Shown: piece after piece, positions 1-9,935 of the stretch
Layout: every line of letters begins with the position of its first letter
Numbering within the stretch: position 1 is the first letter of the stretch
Source: Clostridiales bacterium
Lineage (GTDB): Bacteria > Bacillota > Dethiobacteria > Dethiobacterales > Dethiobacteraceae
NCBI GenBank assembly: GCA_018335855.1
Contig: JAGXRM010000044.1
Span: 1-64,000, forward strand
DNA length: 64,000 nucleotides
Direction of reading: 5' to 3'
Notes under the pieces: model-generated
Told to the model about the DNA's origin: nothing
The model's database searches: none
The model's input: only the letters and a program-made list of their open reading frames with translations
Position numbers and translations under genes: made by a program

Positions 1-255
1 TATGAAGTTTTGAATGAAATGATGAATTTTTTTGAAACCTGGTTCCCAATGGAAGAATCAGACACAGAAGAAGATATTGAGCTGTACAAAAAAAGATTCG
101 CCACAACTAAGCTATGCCTAGAATTGGGAGAATATACTAGAGAAGACTACGACTATCTCTTTTTAGTTCGTGAAATGGTGGTTGATAATAGAAACTACTA
201 TAAGGCAATCGGCGTGTACATTGAGGCGTTATCTGAGGAATATGGCTGGATATAA
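1..255 (+). CDS. small acidic hypothetical protein, possibly 5'-truncated by window edge
   Basis: The reading frame is open from the first base of the window, so the true start may lie to the left. Inside the window the first candidate starts are TTG at 10 and ATG at 19 or 22. The product is about 80 residues, rich in Glu, Asp and aromatic residues, with no membrane segment and no motif I recognise. It ends 33 bases before the reading frame of a truncated type III restriction subunit resumes. It could therefore be an unrelated gene brought there by the rearrangement that removed the 5' part of that subunit. Function unknown. Confidence 0.4.
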   Translation, partial: YEVLNEMMNFFETWFPMEESDTEEDIELYKKRFATTKLCLELGEYTREDYDYLFLVREMVVDNRNYYKAIGVYIEALSEEYGWI

Positions 256-288
256 GGAGCTTTGAGTGAGAAAAAAACAGGAAGTTAA

Positions 289-2823
289 GGTTTATATGAT
301 AACACGATTTATAATTATTTCTTTTACGATAGCAGCAAGTTAGAACAAGTACGTAGTTTTGCAGTAAGTGATGACATAGAGATTATGGTTATTAATATTG
401 ATGCTTTTAGAAAGAGCTTTGATAACCCAGAAAATGAGAACAAAGCAAATATTATCCATAGGACTAATGATAAGTTAAATGGTATGAAGCCTATTGAACT
501 TATTAAAGAGACACGCCCTTTTGTTATTATTGACGAACCACAATCGGTGGACACGACTCCAAAATCTAAAGAAGCTATTAAATCACTGAATCCTCTTTGT
601 ACTTTGAGATATTCTGCAACTCATGTAGAAAAGCACAATCTTGTATATAAGCTTGATGCAGTAGATAGCTTTGATTTAGAACTTGTTAAGCAGATTGAAG
701 TTTCAGGGTTTGAAACAAAAGATTATCACAATAACGCCTATATGAAATTAATGTCTGTAGATAACAAGAAATCCCCTGTTACAGCAAAAATTGAACTTGA
801 TATAAAGGATAAAAAGGGTGAAGTCAAGCGCAAACCAGTAGTTATTAAGCGTGGCAATGACCTTTATGAGAAGTCAGGAGGTAGAGACATCTATGAGGGT
901 TATATTGTTAACGAGATTTACTGTGGAGTTGGTAATGAGTATGTATCGTTCACCAGTAAAGAAGATATTCTGCGTATTGGTAAGCCTATTGGTGATATAG
1001 ATGATATTGCAATCAAAGAGCAACAGATTAGAAAGACTATTGAGGAACATTTGGATAAGGAGCTTGTGTTAAATAAGCTAGAAATAAAGGTGCTGAGTTT
1101 ATTTTTCATTGATAGAGTAGCAAATTATCGTTATTATGATGAAGATGGAAATCCTCAAAATGGTGTCTATGCGAATATGTTTGAAAAGCATTATTTGGAC
1201 CTAATCAAACAACCTAAATATAATACTTTATTTAAGGATGTTGACTTTGATACGGCAGTCCAGGATGTTCATAACGGGTATTTTTCCATAGATAAAAAAG
1301 GTGTAATAAAAGATACGACTGGTACAACTGTTGCAGATGAAGATGCTTATAGTTTAATTATGAGAGATAAGGAGCGACTATTATCCTTTGATACAAAGCT
1401 TAGATTTATATTCTCTCACTCTACATTACGTGAAGGCTGGGATAACCCAAATGTATTCCAAATATGCACTTTGAATGAAACAAGAAGTGAGGTCAAAAAA
1501 CGCCAGGAAATAGGTCGTGGTCTCCGCCTTTGTGTGAATCAAGATGGTGAACGGAAGCATGGGTTTGCAATTAATACTCTTACAGTAATGGCAAATGAAA
1601 GCTATGAACAGTTTGCAGCAACATTACAGAAAGAATATGAACAAGATGAGGGGATTCGTTTCGGTATTATTGAAAATCATTCTTTTGCAAATATTCCAGT
1701 AAAGCAAGTTGACGGAACCAACAAATATTTAGGCCAAATGGCCTCTGAAGCTATTGTTAATCATTTTAGAAATATAGGATATATAGATAGTTCAGGAAAC
1801 GTGAAAGATGCACTAAAAACCGCAATTAAAAACAATACCATAGATATTCCCAAGGAATATGAAAGTGTTAGACCAGCAATTACTGCATTAGCTAAAAAAG
1901 TTAGTAGTAGTCTTAATATTAAAAACAATAGTGATAAGAAGAAAATTGAACTTAACAAACAGGTGTATCTTGACCCTGAATTCAAAGAGTTATGGGATAG
2001 AATAAAATATAAAACTACCTATTCAGTTGAGTTTGATAGTGAAAAGCTAATCCAGGAATGTTGTAGAGAAATGCAACAGAGGCTATCAGTTAGTTCTGCA
2101 AAGCTTATATATACTAAGGCTTCTTTAGATATTAGTGCTGGTGGCGTTGTTGCCGAAGAATCAGATAGATATGCTGTTTCGGTAGAAACCCTTAAGGAAA
2201 ACATCCCAGACATCATTGCATACTTGCAAAACCAAACTAACCTAACTAGAAAGACTATTGTAGAAATACTGATTAGAAGTAAGACCATCCCATTATTTAA
2301 GAAAAACCCCCAAAGGTACATGGAGCAAGTATCACAAATTATATCAACTAAAATGAGATTAATGATTGTTGATGGCATTAAGTACACTAAAATTGGTGAG
2401 CATGAATACTATGCCCAGGAATTATTTGAGAGTGAGGAACTTACAGGTTACTTATCAAAGAATATGATTGAAAGTAAGAAATCAGTATATGAGTATATAG
2501 TCTATGATAGTGGAAATGAAGAAAGTTTTGCAACAAGCTTTGAAAATAATAAAAGCGTAAAGCTGTACGCAAAGTTGCCAGATTGGTTCAAGATAGCGAC
2601 ACCACTAGGCTCCTATAACCCAGACTGGGCTATACTAATTGAAAGAGATGGAAAAGATAAACTTTACTTTGTATTAGAAACTAAAGGAGATATATTATTT
2701 GACGCACTAAGACCTTCTGAAAGTGCAAAAATTATATGTGGACATAAGCATTTTAAAGCACTTGATTGTGATGTTATTTTTGAAGAAGCAGATAACTTTA
2801 ATACTTTTATAGAGCAAATTTAA
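289..2823 (+). pseudogene. type III restriction enzyme Res subunit, N-terminally truncated
   Basis: Res is the helicase/nuclease subunit of type III restriction-modification; it translocates on DNA and cleaves when enzymes meet. Here a DExH-type box (DEPQS, residues 50-54 counted from the ATG at 385), a helicase motif VI (QEIGRGLR, about residue 375) and a C-terminal PD-(D/E)xK nuclease (NPDWA ... ETKG, about 746-768) are present. Family-typical sequence continues upstream of that ATG (SSKLEQVRSF, INIDAFRKSF) back to a TAA at 286-288. The roughly 150-200 residues that normally hold the Walker A helicase motif are missing. No Mod methylase is in view. I read this as a 5'-deleted remnant; a non-ATPase product starting at 385 might still be made. 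Identification of the family is firm, loss of activity is inference. Confidence 0.8.
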
Positions 2824-3188
2824 TTAGACAATGTATAGGATAGTTTCTTTGGGTTCTGAAAGGTAAGGCTTAATATAATAAACAGAATTAGTGCCTAATT
2901 AAATCAAAATAGTTTAAAGAGAAGCCTATTATAATAAAAAGACAGCGGAGTTCATTTCTCATGCCGCTGTCTTTTTGATTGTAATTTTTGGTTGCGATTT
3001 GGCATTCTTGCACCTCAAATGGAACCTGTTACACCTCGTAGGGATTATTTTTTAGGAGCTATTTCTGAATAAAAAGAGAACAATGCTAAAATTGTAATTA
3101 TTAAAGGGAATTAGCATAAACTGGTAGAATTATGTTTTAGTAGATTTTTTAACACCAATTTATCATTTCAGGTAAGGGGATAACAAGG
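2824..3188. other. intergenic region after res remnant
   Basis: About 365 AT-rich bases without a convincing gene. It contains one clear intrinsic terminator (2936-2976) and the ribosome-binding region of the next small gene (AAGG followed by an ATG at 3189). Nothing else was recognised. Confidence 0.6.
2936..2976 (+). terminator. intrinsic terminator
   Basis: Stem GACAGCGG (2941-2948) pairs with CCGCTGTC (2964-2971), flanked by an A-run and followed by TTTTT. The flanking A/T runs extend the stem and make it usable in both directions. It closes transcription from the res remnant. Confidence 0.8.
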
Positions 3189-3566
3189 ATGAATAAGGTG
3201 CAGGAAAAAATCAAAAACTTATTTGTAGCAGTGGTTTCCACAGCATTGATATTTTTAATTATTCTTTCTTTCTCTGGTACAGTTTTGACGAGCCCAGAAA
3301 ATGTTATAGTTTTTGTTAATGACATAGTAGAAAAGACGTACATACCTCCACCCTACTTACTTGATAATATGTTTATTGTTGACGAGTTACGTGTAATGAC
3401 TAAAAGTGAGGCTGTTAAAATAGGATACAAACCTGACCGTGACGCTGTCAATCAAAGTTACTTTGTACAAGACGGCAGGAGTGTTATTGGGATGCTACTT
3501 CAAAAAACAGGGTTACTGAAACCACTACCAAGAAGATGGAATGAAGACGGAACATGGAACTGGTAG
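3189..3566 (+). CDS. hypothetical protein with one N-terminal membrane anchor
   Basis: 125 residues. Residues about 10-32 form a single hydrophobic segment (VAVVSTALIFLIILSF) preceded by Lys residues, so this is a membrane-anchored or secreted small protein with an exported C-terminal part ending in a Trp-rich tail. No family recognised. It stands alone between a terminator and a non-coding gap, in the AT-rich accessory region. Start ATG at 3189 has a modest upstream purine stretch. Confidence 0.5.
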   Translation: MNKVQEKIKNLFVAVVSTALIFLIILSFSGTVLTSPENVIVFVNDIVEKTYIPPPYLLDNMFIVDELRVMTKSEAVKIGYKPDRDAVNQSYFVQDGRSVIGMLLQKTGLLKPLPRRWNEDGTWNW

Positions 3567-3894
3567 TTCCTCAACTTTTTTTAAATCGTGCTAGGAGGAA
3601 TCTGATAGATGAGTGACCTTGCAGAGGAAACCGCTGCGGTCTGGTCAAATTTGTCTACGGGATTCTCCTGTTCCCAAAGCAACAGCCATATGTGAATATC
3701 TCAGGCGATTAGCTATGACTGTGATTATTTATAAGTAGCTTGTCAAGTTTTCCATGAAGTTTAATTCGAGGGGAAGTCTTCATCCACTTTCACTGGATGA
3801 AGCATTTAAAATGTGTTTAATATCGCTTTAGTAGGAATTTGGAAATAAAGAAGAATTATCTTTAGTAACTAATTTATTTGAAAGGAGTCGTCTC
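3567..3894. other. intergenic region with one possible micro-ORF
   Basis: About 330 bases between the small membrane protein and the RDD gene. It holds a well-spaced AGGAGG (3593-3598) followed by a 28-codon ORF (listed separately) and an imperfect hairpin GTCTTCATCC...GGATGAAG near 3776-3800. The last 20 bases carry the AAGGAG ribosome site for the next gene. Confidence 0.5.
3609..3695 (+). CDS. possible 28-residue micro-ORF (or broken gene start)
   Basis: An AGGAGG lies 10 bases upstream of the ATG, much better than chance. The product would be MSDLAEETAAVWSNLSTGF and nine more residues. A +1 shifted frame continues with GILLFPKQQPYVNIS to position 3710, so this could be the frameshifted remains of a somewhat longer gene. 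No similarity recognised. Confidence 0.25.
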   Translation: MSDLAEETAAVWSNLSTGFSCSQSNSHM

Positions 3895-4941
3895 ATGTTA
3901 TTTGTGCTCTTTTTAGCGCTTTTAGTATTTTGCTACTTCTTTTTTTGGAATGTAGTTTTTAAGTGGGGCACAATGTGGCCAAGCTTCCTGGTTGATAAAA
4001 AAGTAAGGAAATATATTGAAGAGGAAGAGAACCCCTCTGTTCTAGACATAATAATAATTCATTTTCTTACGACTATAATTAATACATTCTTCTATGGCTA
4101 CTTGATTGCTGTGGTTACAGCATCAATGTCGGGAAATGCATCTTATCCATGGGTTTACTTTATCATTGGTGGTCTTTTTTCTTTTTTAACTATGATAGCT
4201 CCTTCAGGCGAAACTTCCTTAGTAGCACAGTCTGAAGCCCTTGTGGTTTATGTTTTTATGTTGGTTGTTATCAGTTACTACCCGTCACTATTAGAACCAA
4301 TTTCGTATATTTTATTTGCCATAATGGGTTTATCGTTTTTTATTCAACTGTATTTTTTGAAAAATGGGACTTGGAATGGGAAAGAAATATCCGAGATTAG
4401 CGAAAATATAGTTGTAAATCCAAAGGCGACTACTATTCGACCATGGGTAAGATGGTTTGCGAGAATTATAGATTATACAGTTTGGGCGCTAATATTCAGT
4501 TTTGCTTTCTTTTCAAGTATTGCGATTGTTATACCGCATTCATACTATACAATTGTTTCTTTCTTTAACAATAGCATGCTTTTTACCATATTGATTATGG
4601 CATCATGGATACCTGTCGAAGCATTTTTATTATCAAATTTTGGCACGACAATCGGAAAGTGGCTATTAAATACCTCTATTACTAAATACAGTGGAGCTAA
4701 ATTAAGTTATTCTAATGCCTTAAAGAGAAGTGGGCTTGTTTATCTTTCTGGGGTTGCGCTTGGTCTACCAATATTTAGTCAACTTGCAATGGTCGCATCC
4801 TTTGTACACCTAAGAAATAATGAAAGCACAATATGGGACACAAATGTGAATAGTTTTGTATGTCATAGTAAACTAGTATGGTGGAGGTCAGGGGTTGCAA
4901 TAGTAATCGTTATTGCATCCTGGGCAATTTTGTATTTCTAA
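3895..4941 (+). CDS. RDD-family integral membrane protein
   Basis: 348 residues with about seven hydrophobic segments. The C-terminal half carries the RDD-domain signature: an Arg/Asp pair in a first helix (WVRWFARIIDYTVW, about residues 184-197), then a helix with PVE and a glycine turn with the TIGKWLL motif (about 260-268). RDD proteins are poorly characterised membrane proteins, some linked to transport. The N-terminal half is an extra multi-pass region of unknown role. An AAGGAG precedes the ATG. It lies 27 bases upstream of a TPR gene in the same direction, so the two are probably one operon; this pair directly precedes the Wadjet locus. Confidence 0.7.
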   Translation: MLFVLFLALLVFCYFFFWNVVFKWGTMWPSFLVDKKVRKYIEEEENPSVLDIIIIHFLTTIINTFFYGYLIAVVTASMSGNASYPWVYFIIGGLFSFLTMIAPSGETSLVAQSEALVVYVFMLVVISYYPSLLEPISYILFAIMGLSFFIQLYFLKNGTWNGKEISEISENIVVNPKATTIRPWVRWFARIIDYTVWALIFSFAFFSSIAIVIPHSYYTIVSFFNNSMLFTILIMASWIPVEAFLLSNFGTTIGKWLLNTSITKYSGAKLSYSNALKRSGLVYLSGVALGLPIFSQLAMVASFVHLRNNESTIWDTNVNSFVCHSKLVWWRSGVAIVIVIASWAILYF

Positions 4942-4968
4942 AAATTTTTATAGAAAAGAGATGCAAAC

Positions 4969-6399
4969 ATGGGTAAACTGGACGACTTAATTACCACAGG
5001 GCAGATAAGTGAAGCAATAGCAATGCTTGAATCTGTAACTAAGAACGCCCCAAAAGATTGGGAGCTTTATTATAAGTTAGCATTTTGTTATCGTAGTATT
5101 AATAATTTTGATAAAGCAGTGGAGAATTATGAAAAATCTATAGTCCTTAATCCAGAGGAGTACTCTACTTACCTAAACCTTGGTGTAGTTTATCAGCTTA
5201 AAGAAGATTTTAATAAGGCTATTCAAACATTAAAGAAAGCTATAGAAATAAAAGATGATTATGTGCTCGCTTATAATAGTATTGCATTAACTTATAAAAA
5301 AATGGCAGATTATTCAACGGCACTTAAATGGTATGACCTAGGAATTAAAAAACTTTTTGGTCAAGTATATAGAAGAATAATATCGGCTGAAAAAGTTGGT
5401 TTTGAAGAATTTATTGAAGGAAACTGGAATGAGGAAGCTACAAATGTTTTTATTTATTATGCAGTAAGGGATGGTTGCGACGGAGTTTTATTTCCTACTG
5501 AAGAAGATGTAATTCAACATTATAACTCAAACAACGGCGGACAGTACTTTGTAGACAAAAAAACAGAGAAAGGTAAAATGCGTATGATGCTACCAAATTA
5601 TTGGGGTGCCTTTCACAAAATTCTTAAGTCTGATAATACATACTCAGTATTATTAAATAATAAAGGAGCAGTTCTGGTTGAGGAATATAATTATGATGAG
5701 GCTGAAGCTTGTTATAAAGAGTCAATACATTTTATTCCAGAAGGATTAGACTATCAACCTCCCTATGTAGGGTTAGAAAAATTACGTAAAATAATTGGAC
5801 GAACGCCTAAAAAGAATAATAAAGCTGTTTCTCCTGTGCCTGATGATGCTAATCAATTGGCAATGCGTTCTGCCTGGTTAGCTTTTCAATGTTTTATAAA
5901 GTGTAAAAAAACATTAGACGAAATGACAGGTCATTATTTAATCAAAAGTTGGCTTGATGAAGATAAAGAGCGGAAGGTTCACTATGAAGCAGTGATTCTC
6001 GCTTTGTCATATGCGTACCAAGAATTAAGAGTGCGACTCGGATATGCATTTAGAACCACAAAAACCCATGAAGAAATAGAGACGATATGGACTAATTGCT
6101 TAATTAGCACCCTTCATGCTGTAGAGAAATGCTTTCCAGAAAAGGAATATGAAAAGATTATTAATGTTTTTGTGAGCTACACATGGTATGAACAGGTGAC
6201 TGATAAAGAGACGAAAGAAGACCATTACGCTAGAAGAATTGGCAAAATATATAATGTAATTGATGCACAAAAGGTTGTTAGTAATGCTAAACAATTTATT
6301 TCGAAAATTGGTGTAGACCTACTTGATGATGCTTTTATTAACATAAGGCAAGAGGAAATAAACCATGATGTTACTGTTGTATTTAACTACAGTAATTGA
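4969..6399 (+). CDS. tetratricopeptide-repeat protein
   Basis: 476 residues, soluble. Residues 1-130 hold three to four consecutive TPR units (for example YKLAFCYRSINNFDKAVENY and YLNLGVVYQLKEDFNKAIQT), a helical scaffold for protein-protein contacts. Another TPR-like unit is near residues 230-260 (NKGAVLVEEYNYDEAEACYK). The helical C-terminal 190 residues (from about 285) are not a family I recognise. It is probably co-transcribed with the RDD membrane gene upstream, which suggests a membrane-linked complex. Function unknown. Confidence 0.7.
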   Translation: MGKLDDLITTGQISEAIAMLESVTKNAPKDWELYYKLAFCYRSINNFDKAVENYEKSIVLNPEEYSTYLNLGVVYQLKEDFNKAIQTLKKAIEIKDDYVLAYNSIALTYKKMADYSTALKWYDLGIKKLFGQVYRRIISAEKVGFEEFIEGNWNEEATNVFIYYAVRDGCDGVLFPTEEDVIQHYNSNNGGQYFVDKKTEKGKMRMMLPNYWGAFHKILKSDNTYSVLLNNKGAVLVEEYNYDEAEACYKESIHFIPEGLDYQPPYVGLEKLRKIIGRTPKKNNKAVSPVPDDANQLAMRSAWLAFQCFIKCKKTLDEMTGHYLIKSWLDEDKERKVHYEAVILALSYAYQELRVRLGYAFRTTKTHEEIETIWTNCLISTLHAVEKCFPEKEYEKIINVFVSYTWYEQVTDKETKEDHYARRIGKIYNVIDAQKVVSNAKQFISKIGVDLLDDAFINIRQEEINHDVTVVFNYSN

Positions 6400-6579
6400 A
6401 AAATATATTTCTTCTTACAATTGAGGCGAGAAAGACATTTTTGGATTAAGTCATTTCATATTAAAGGGCGATGTTATTACTTCTTCATAACAGCATTGTC
6501 TCTTTTTATTTAAGAGCGTTACATATGTATTCATCAAAAATAGGGATAATATAACTTACGCTAGACTGGGGGTATGCTT
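6400..6579. other. gap before Wadjet locus with weak terminator
   Basis: An imperfect stem (GGCGATGTTAT ... ATAACAGCATTGTC, about 6466-6500) followed by TCTTTTTATTT looks like a weak terminator for the RDD/TPR pair. The promoter of the jet genes must lie in the following 60 bases; TAGGGATAATATAA near 6541-6554 is a possible -10 region. Confidence 0.35.
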
Positions 6580-7632
6580 ATGCTTGATATACTCGTGCAC
6601 ATTATTGCAACACAAAAATTAAAAACGGTAGAGACAATACATTTAGAAACAGAATTGATACAGAAAATGGGGATATCTTATGGAAAGCAAGGGGGATATC
6701 TTGCTTTTTCTCAGTGCATTCAAGAATTATGTGAGGACAAGCTACTAGAAGCTATAAAAGCTTCTAAGAGTAACGGGAGAAATCCCGCACTTTTTAACCG
6801 TTATAGGAAACAGCGAGAGGTTTTATCTAAAGAAGAGCAGGCAGAGTTTTTATTTTACCATTATAAAATTAAAACAACTAGATTTTTAAATCACCCTGAT
6901 ACTTATCGAAAATATAAACAGTACGTTCAGATACTAAGCGAATTTTTGTACAGACCTGATATAGAAGCGATTTTTTCCGTTCCCAATACTGCTAAAGAAC
7001 GGTCGTTCCAAATCTTTAAAGAGGAAAAGTTTTTGGAAGATAAAAATGGTAGGGAGTTTCTAACCATAACTGGTTTAACACTAAACGACCTAAATTGTTA
7101 TGTAACGTACGAGCCGTTTTTTTATAGTGATTTTACAAAAATAGAACCACAAGGGAAAATCCTAATTATTGAAAATAAGGACACCTTCGATTCACTAGAC
7201 AGGTGCTTTACTGCAGCCTACCCTAAGATTTTTAACATGCCAATTCGCCTTTTAATTTACGGCGAGGGTTGGAAGATTACACGTAGTCTTGGCTTTCTCT
7301 CTCGCATAATTGATGGGCCATGCCAGGTTTATTATTTTGGAGACATTGACGCGACAGGGATTGAAATTTTCGGAGAGCTTCAAAAGACATATCCAAATAT
7401 ACCTATTGAACCATATGTTCAGCTTTATGAACAATTACTGGATAAGTATTATAAAGATGCTCCGCCTATTCGGGACAAAAAACAACAGAAGAAATATGTT
7501 AGCGAGTTTCTGCATTATTTCCCAGAGCAATCTGCAAAACGAATTAAAACTCTCTTGGTAGAGAATAAATACATCCCACAGGAAGGATTGTCTTTTGGGT
7601 ACTTTCGGGAGGTGATACGTACTGATGTATGA
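6580..7632 (+). CDS. jetD: Wadjet protein JetD (toprim nuclease subunit)
   Basis: JetD is the DNA-cleaving, topoisomerase VI-like subunit of Wadjet, which extrudes and cuts closed circular DNA such as plasmids. The toprim core is visible: an acidic strand (ILIIENKDTF, about residue 196) and the DxD strand (YYFGDIDATGIEIF, about 250-263). The N-terminal half is the wing/arm region typical of DUF3322/DUF2220 proteins. The track start ATG at 6574 lies only one base after GGGG; ATG at 6580 has seven bases spacing and is preferred. The last 8 bases overlap jetA. Placing jetD first (D-A-B-C) differs from the well-studied A-B-C-D order. Confidence 0.85.
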   Translation: MLDILVHIIATQKLKTVETIHLETELIQKMGISYGKQGGYLAFSQCIQELCEDKLLEAIKASKSNGRNPALFNRYRKQREVLSKEEQAEFLFYHYKIKTTRFLNHPDTYRKYKQYVQILSEFLYRPDIEAIFSVPNTAKERSFQIFKEEKFLEDKNGREFLTITGLTLNDLNCYVTYEPFFYSDFTKIEPQGKILIIENKDTFDSLDRCFTAAYPKIFNMPIRLLIYGEGWKITRSLGFLSRIIDGPCQVYYFGDIDATGIEIFGELQKTYPNIPIEPYVQLYEQLLDKYYKDAPPIRDKKQQKKYVSEFLHYFPEQSAKRIKTLLVENKYIPQEGLSFGYFREVIRTDV

Positions 7633-9193
7633 GCTCAAAGATTTTGGCGAACGTATGAAGACTTTGGTGATGTTTGAGCCATTTTTTCAACTGCGTATTA
7701 ACCAGAAACATAATGAGAAATACAAGAAGTACGACATTGTGGCTATCGGTTTTGCCCTATTAATTCACTTAGCGGAAACGACCATGAATGGCCGTCCTCC
7801 GTGCAGTTTTAATGATATTAGAGCATTCTTTGATACTCTAATTCGAAATAACTACCACCAGGTTATGAGTGATGAAGAAACTATGGATATGGCGTACTAT
7901 TTTCTCGATATTTTGCAAAACAACGGGCGAGATTTTCAGGTGACGTATCAGGACTTGGAAACAGCAACTGTTTCCGCATCCACATTTAACCTTATTGAAG
8001 CTAAAAGTGATGATTCGTATTCTGACATACGCTACCGTCTCTCCAATACGGGGCTGGAGTTTCTCTTTAAATCACGGGAAATCTCAAAAGAATTGCGTAT
8101 GACAGTTGCACAAATCTACTTCCACCAGCAGATTGAACGAGGAGTGTTCAGCGGTGCTTTAAAATCCGTTCGTGATATGGAAATGCAGGTAGACAACCAG
8201 AGCGAAGAATGGGAGAGAGAACAGCAACGACTGGCTCGCAACATAAAACAGTTTGACCCAGATATGTACAGTGAGAGAGAAGAAAAAATGTATGACCAAT
8301 TTAATAAAGAAGCAGAAATGTTCCAGACGCTACAAAACCTCTTGGCGGAGCGGGTAGATGAGTTTCGTTCCCGTACCCTAACGGAAAAGGAACAGCAAAG
8401 CTTAAATCAACTGCTCGACATCAAAAATTCCCTTAACCGTGTTATTAACAAGCATAACCTACTGCTAAGCTTTAAAATGGGGTTTGATGGTTGGATTATT
8501 AAAGCAATGGCTGACAGTGTGGTCAGCAGTTTTCTAACGAGAGTAGACTTCTATCAGGAGTTCATTATCCCCATTCTTCAAAATGACCCACCACTGACCG
8601 ATGTGGGAAAAGTTTTAGCCCCGCTATTCCCGAAGAAACAAAAGAGAACCTTTAATCTGATGCGGGCATTTGAACCGCAGCAGTTGCCAAAGGATGTGGA
8701 TGATGGTGAAGACGAGCCGATACCCATCCCAACAGAAGAAGACTATGCTGAAGCAGCAAAGCGAGACAAGGTCATAATGGAACGGCAAAATCGTAAGTTT
8801 CTGGAATACATTTCCCTTTTTCTTACTCCGCTTCACCAAGGTCATACAAGATACTCCCTAAAAGAAGTGCTAAAAACGTTACATGTAAAACATTATGCCC
8901 GTGTTATTGGTGAAGTGGACTTTTATGCTTTTGTAGTTCGCATGCACCAACTTACAGCAATTCCTCTTTCAATTGATTCAGAAATCAAAAAAACCGCTGT
9001 GTTATCAAGTGACGACAACTTAATCTTTCTACTTATTAAATATGTGGAGGCACATCCCGAACTGGCATACTTACAGCAGGCTATCGTGTATTCCGATGAA
9101 GAAGAATTAGTTTTGCCAAACGGGTGCCGAATAACCAATTTCTATATAGTTGCCGACCAGAAAGGGGAAGAGAAACTTGTTCGAGTCTTATAA
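7625..9193 (+). CDS. jetA: Wadjet protein JetA (kleisin-like subunit)
   Basis: 522 residues. JetA corresponds to the kleisin (MukF-like) subunit that bridges the SMC-like heads. The N-terminal region is winged-helix-like (KYDIVAIGFALLIHL), the middle (about 185-260) is charged helical/coiled-coil, and the C-terminal region is again winged-helix-like. GGAGGTG lies upstream of the ATG, inside jetD, and the reading frames overlap by 8 bases, indicating translational coupling. I assign it from its position between jetD and a MukE-like gene and from general resemblance to the non-type-I JetA family; the exact Wadjet subtype is not resolved. Confidence 0.8.
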   Translation: MYELKDFGERMKTLVMFEPFFQLRINQKHNEKYKKYDIVAIGFALLIHLAETTMNGRPPCSFNDIRAFFDTLIRNNYHQVMSDEETMDMAYYFLDILQNNGRDFQVTYQDLETATVSASTFNLIEAKSDDSYSDIRYRLSNTGLEFLFKSREISKELRMTVAQIYFHQQIERGVFSGALKSVRDMEMQVDNQSEEWEREQQRLARNIKQFDPDMYSEREEKMYDQFNKEAEMFQTLQNLLAERVDEFRSRTLTEKEQQSLNQLLDIKNSLNRVINKHNLLLSFKMGFDGWIIKAMADSVVSSFLTRVDFYQEFIIPILQNDPPLTDVGKVLAPLFPKKQKRTFNLMRAFEPQQLPKDVDDGEDEPIPIPTEEDYAEAAKRDKVIMERQNRKFLEYISLFLTPLHQGHTRYSLKEVLKTLHVKHYARVIGEVDFYAFVVRMHQLTAIPLSIDSEIKKTAVLSSDDNLIFLLIKYVEAHPELAYLQQAIVYSDEEELVLPNGCRITNFYIVADQKGEEKLVRVL

Positions 9194-9935
9194 ACCTGAT
9201 ATAGCCCAGACAGCCGTGCGGGTCCTGCTTGAATTTATAAAAAACGGACAAATCACTCGAGTTAAGAATCCCGAACTGTTTGATGAGTATTATAAAAATC
9301 CCGATGTGCAGATGTTTTTTGAAAATATCGTCAACCCTACAGCCGACGTGACTCTATTGGAAACGCCTAATATGGTTGTTTTTTGTCCCAATCCTGATAA
9401 TCGATTTTTTGGCTACACTAACGAAGAGTTGCGTAAACAAATGATAGGCTCTAATACATCGAATACTGACTTATATCTAGGTTATTTTATAATTCTTTGC
9501 CTTCTTGCCGAATTTTACGGCCCAAATATAATAGATAATGAACTGTCAAACGGGGGCATTACCTACGTAAAAATTTCTGAACTGGTGAAAACGGTAACTG
9601 ATAGACTCCAGACAGTCGCAGACCGTGACGAAGACGAAATTAGCATGCTGGAATTTGAAACGGACACTAACCTAAAACAGGCCGCTAGGCACTGGCTGAA
9701 TAAGCCCGAGTATAATCCACGCTTGAAAATTCAACGGATTAGCCACCTAACACGAATGGGATTCGTGTTAAAGGTATGCAAATTTTTAGAGGACGAGGGC
9801 TTAGTCCATACTCAAAATGACCGAGAAGTCTACCTTAAAGAAAAGGCTCAGTTAATGGTACGTAGGTATTATGGGGACGCCCAGCGGAAAGAAACACTAA
9901 TGAAGTTTATCTTAAAACAGGAGGGACTTACCTAA
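9177..9935 (+). CDS. jetB: Wadjet protein JetB (MukE-like subunit)
   Basis: About 252 residues, helical, with two winged-helix-like parts, as expected for the KITE/MukE-type accessory subunit of an SMC-like complex. The start is decided by the ribosome site: AAAGGGGAAG (9161-9170) sits 6 bases before TTG at 9177, whereas the longer frame from TTG at 9150 has no such site. This start overlaps jetA by 17 bases. The stop overlaps the jetC ATG by one base (TAATG). Overlaps on both sides argue that all subunits are made in fixed proportion. Confidence 0.8.
   Translation: MFESYKPDIAQTAVRVLLEFIKNGQITRVKNPELFDEYYKNPDVQMFFENIVNPTADVTLLETPNMVVFCPNPDNRFFGYTNEELRKQMIGSNTSNTDLYLGYFIILCLLAEFYGPNIIDNELSNGGITYVKISELVKTVTDRLQTVADRDEDEISMLEFETDTNLKQAARHWLNKPEYNPRLKIQRISHLTRMGFVLKVCKFLEDEGLVHTQNDREVYLKEKAQLMVRRYYGDAQRKETLMKFILKQEGLT

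Noticed and set aside
289-2823. An intact, working type III restriction enzyme
   Set aside because: The N-terminal helicase part with Walker A is missing and no methylase gene is visible.
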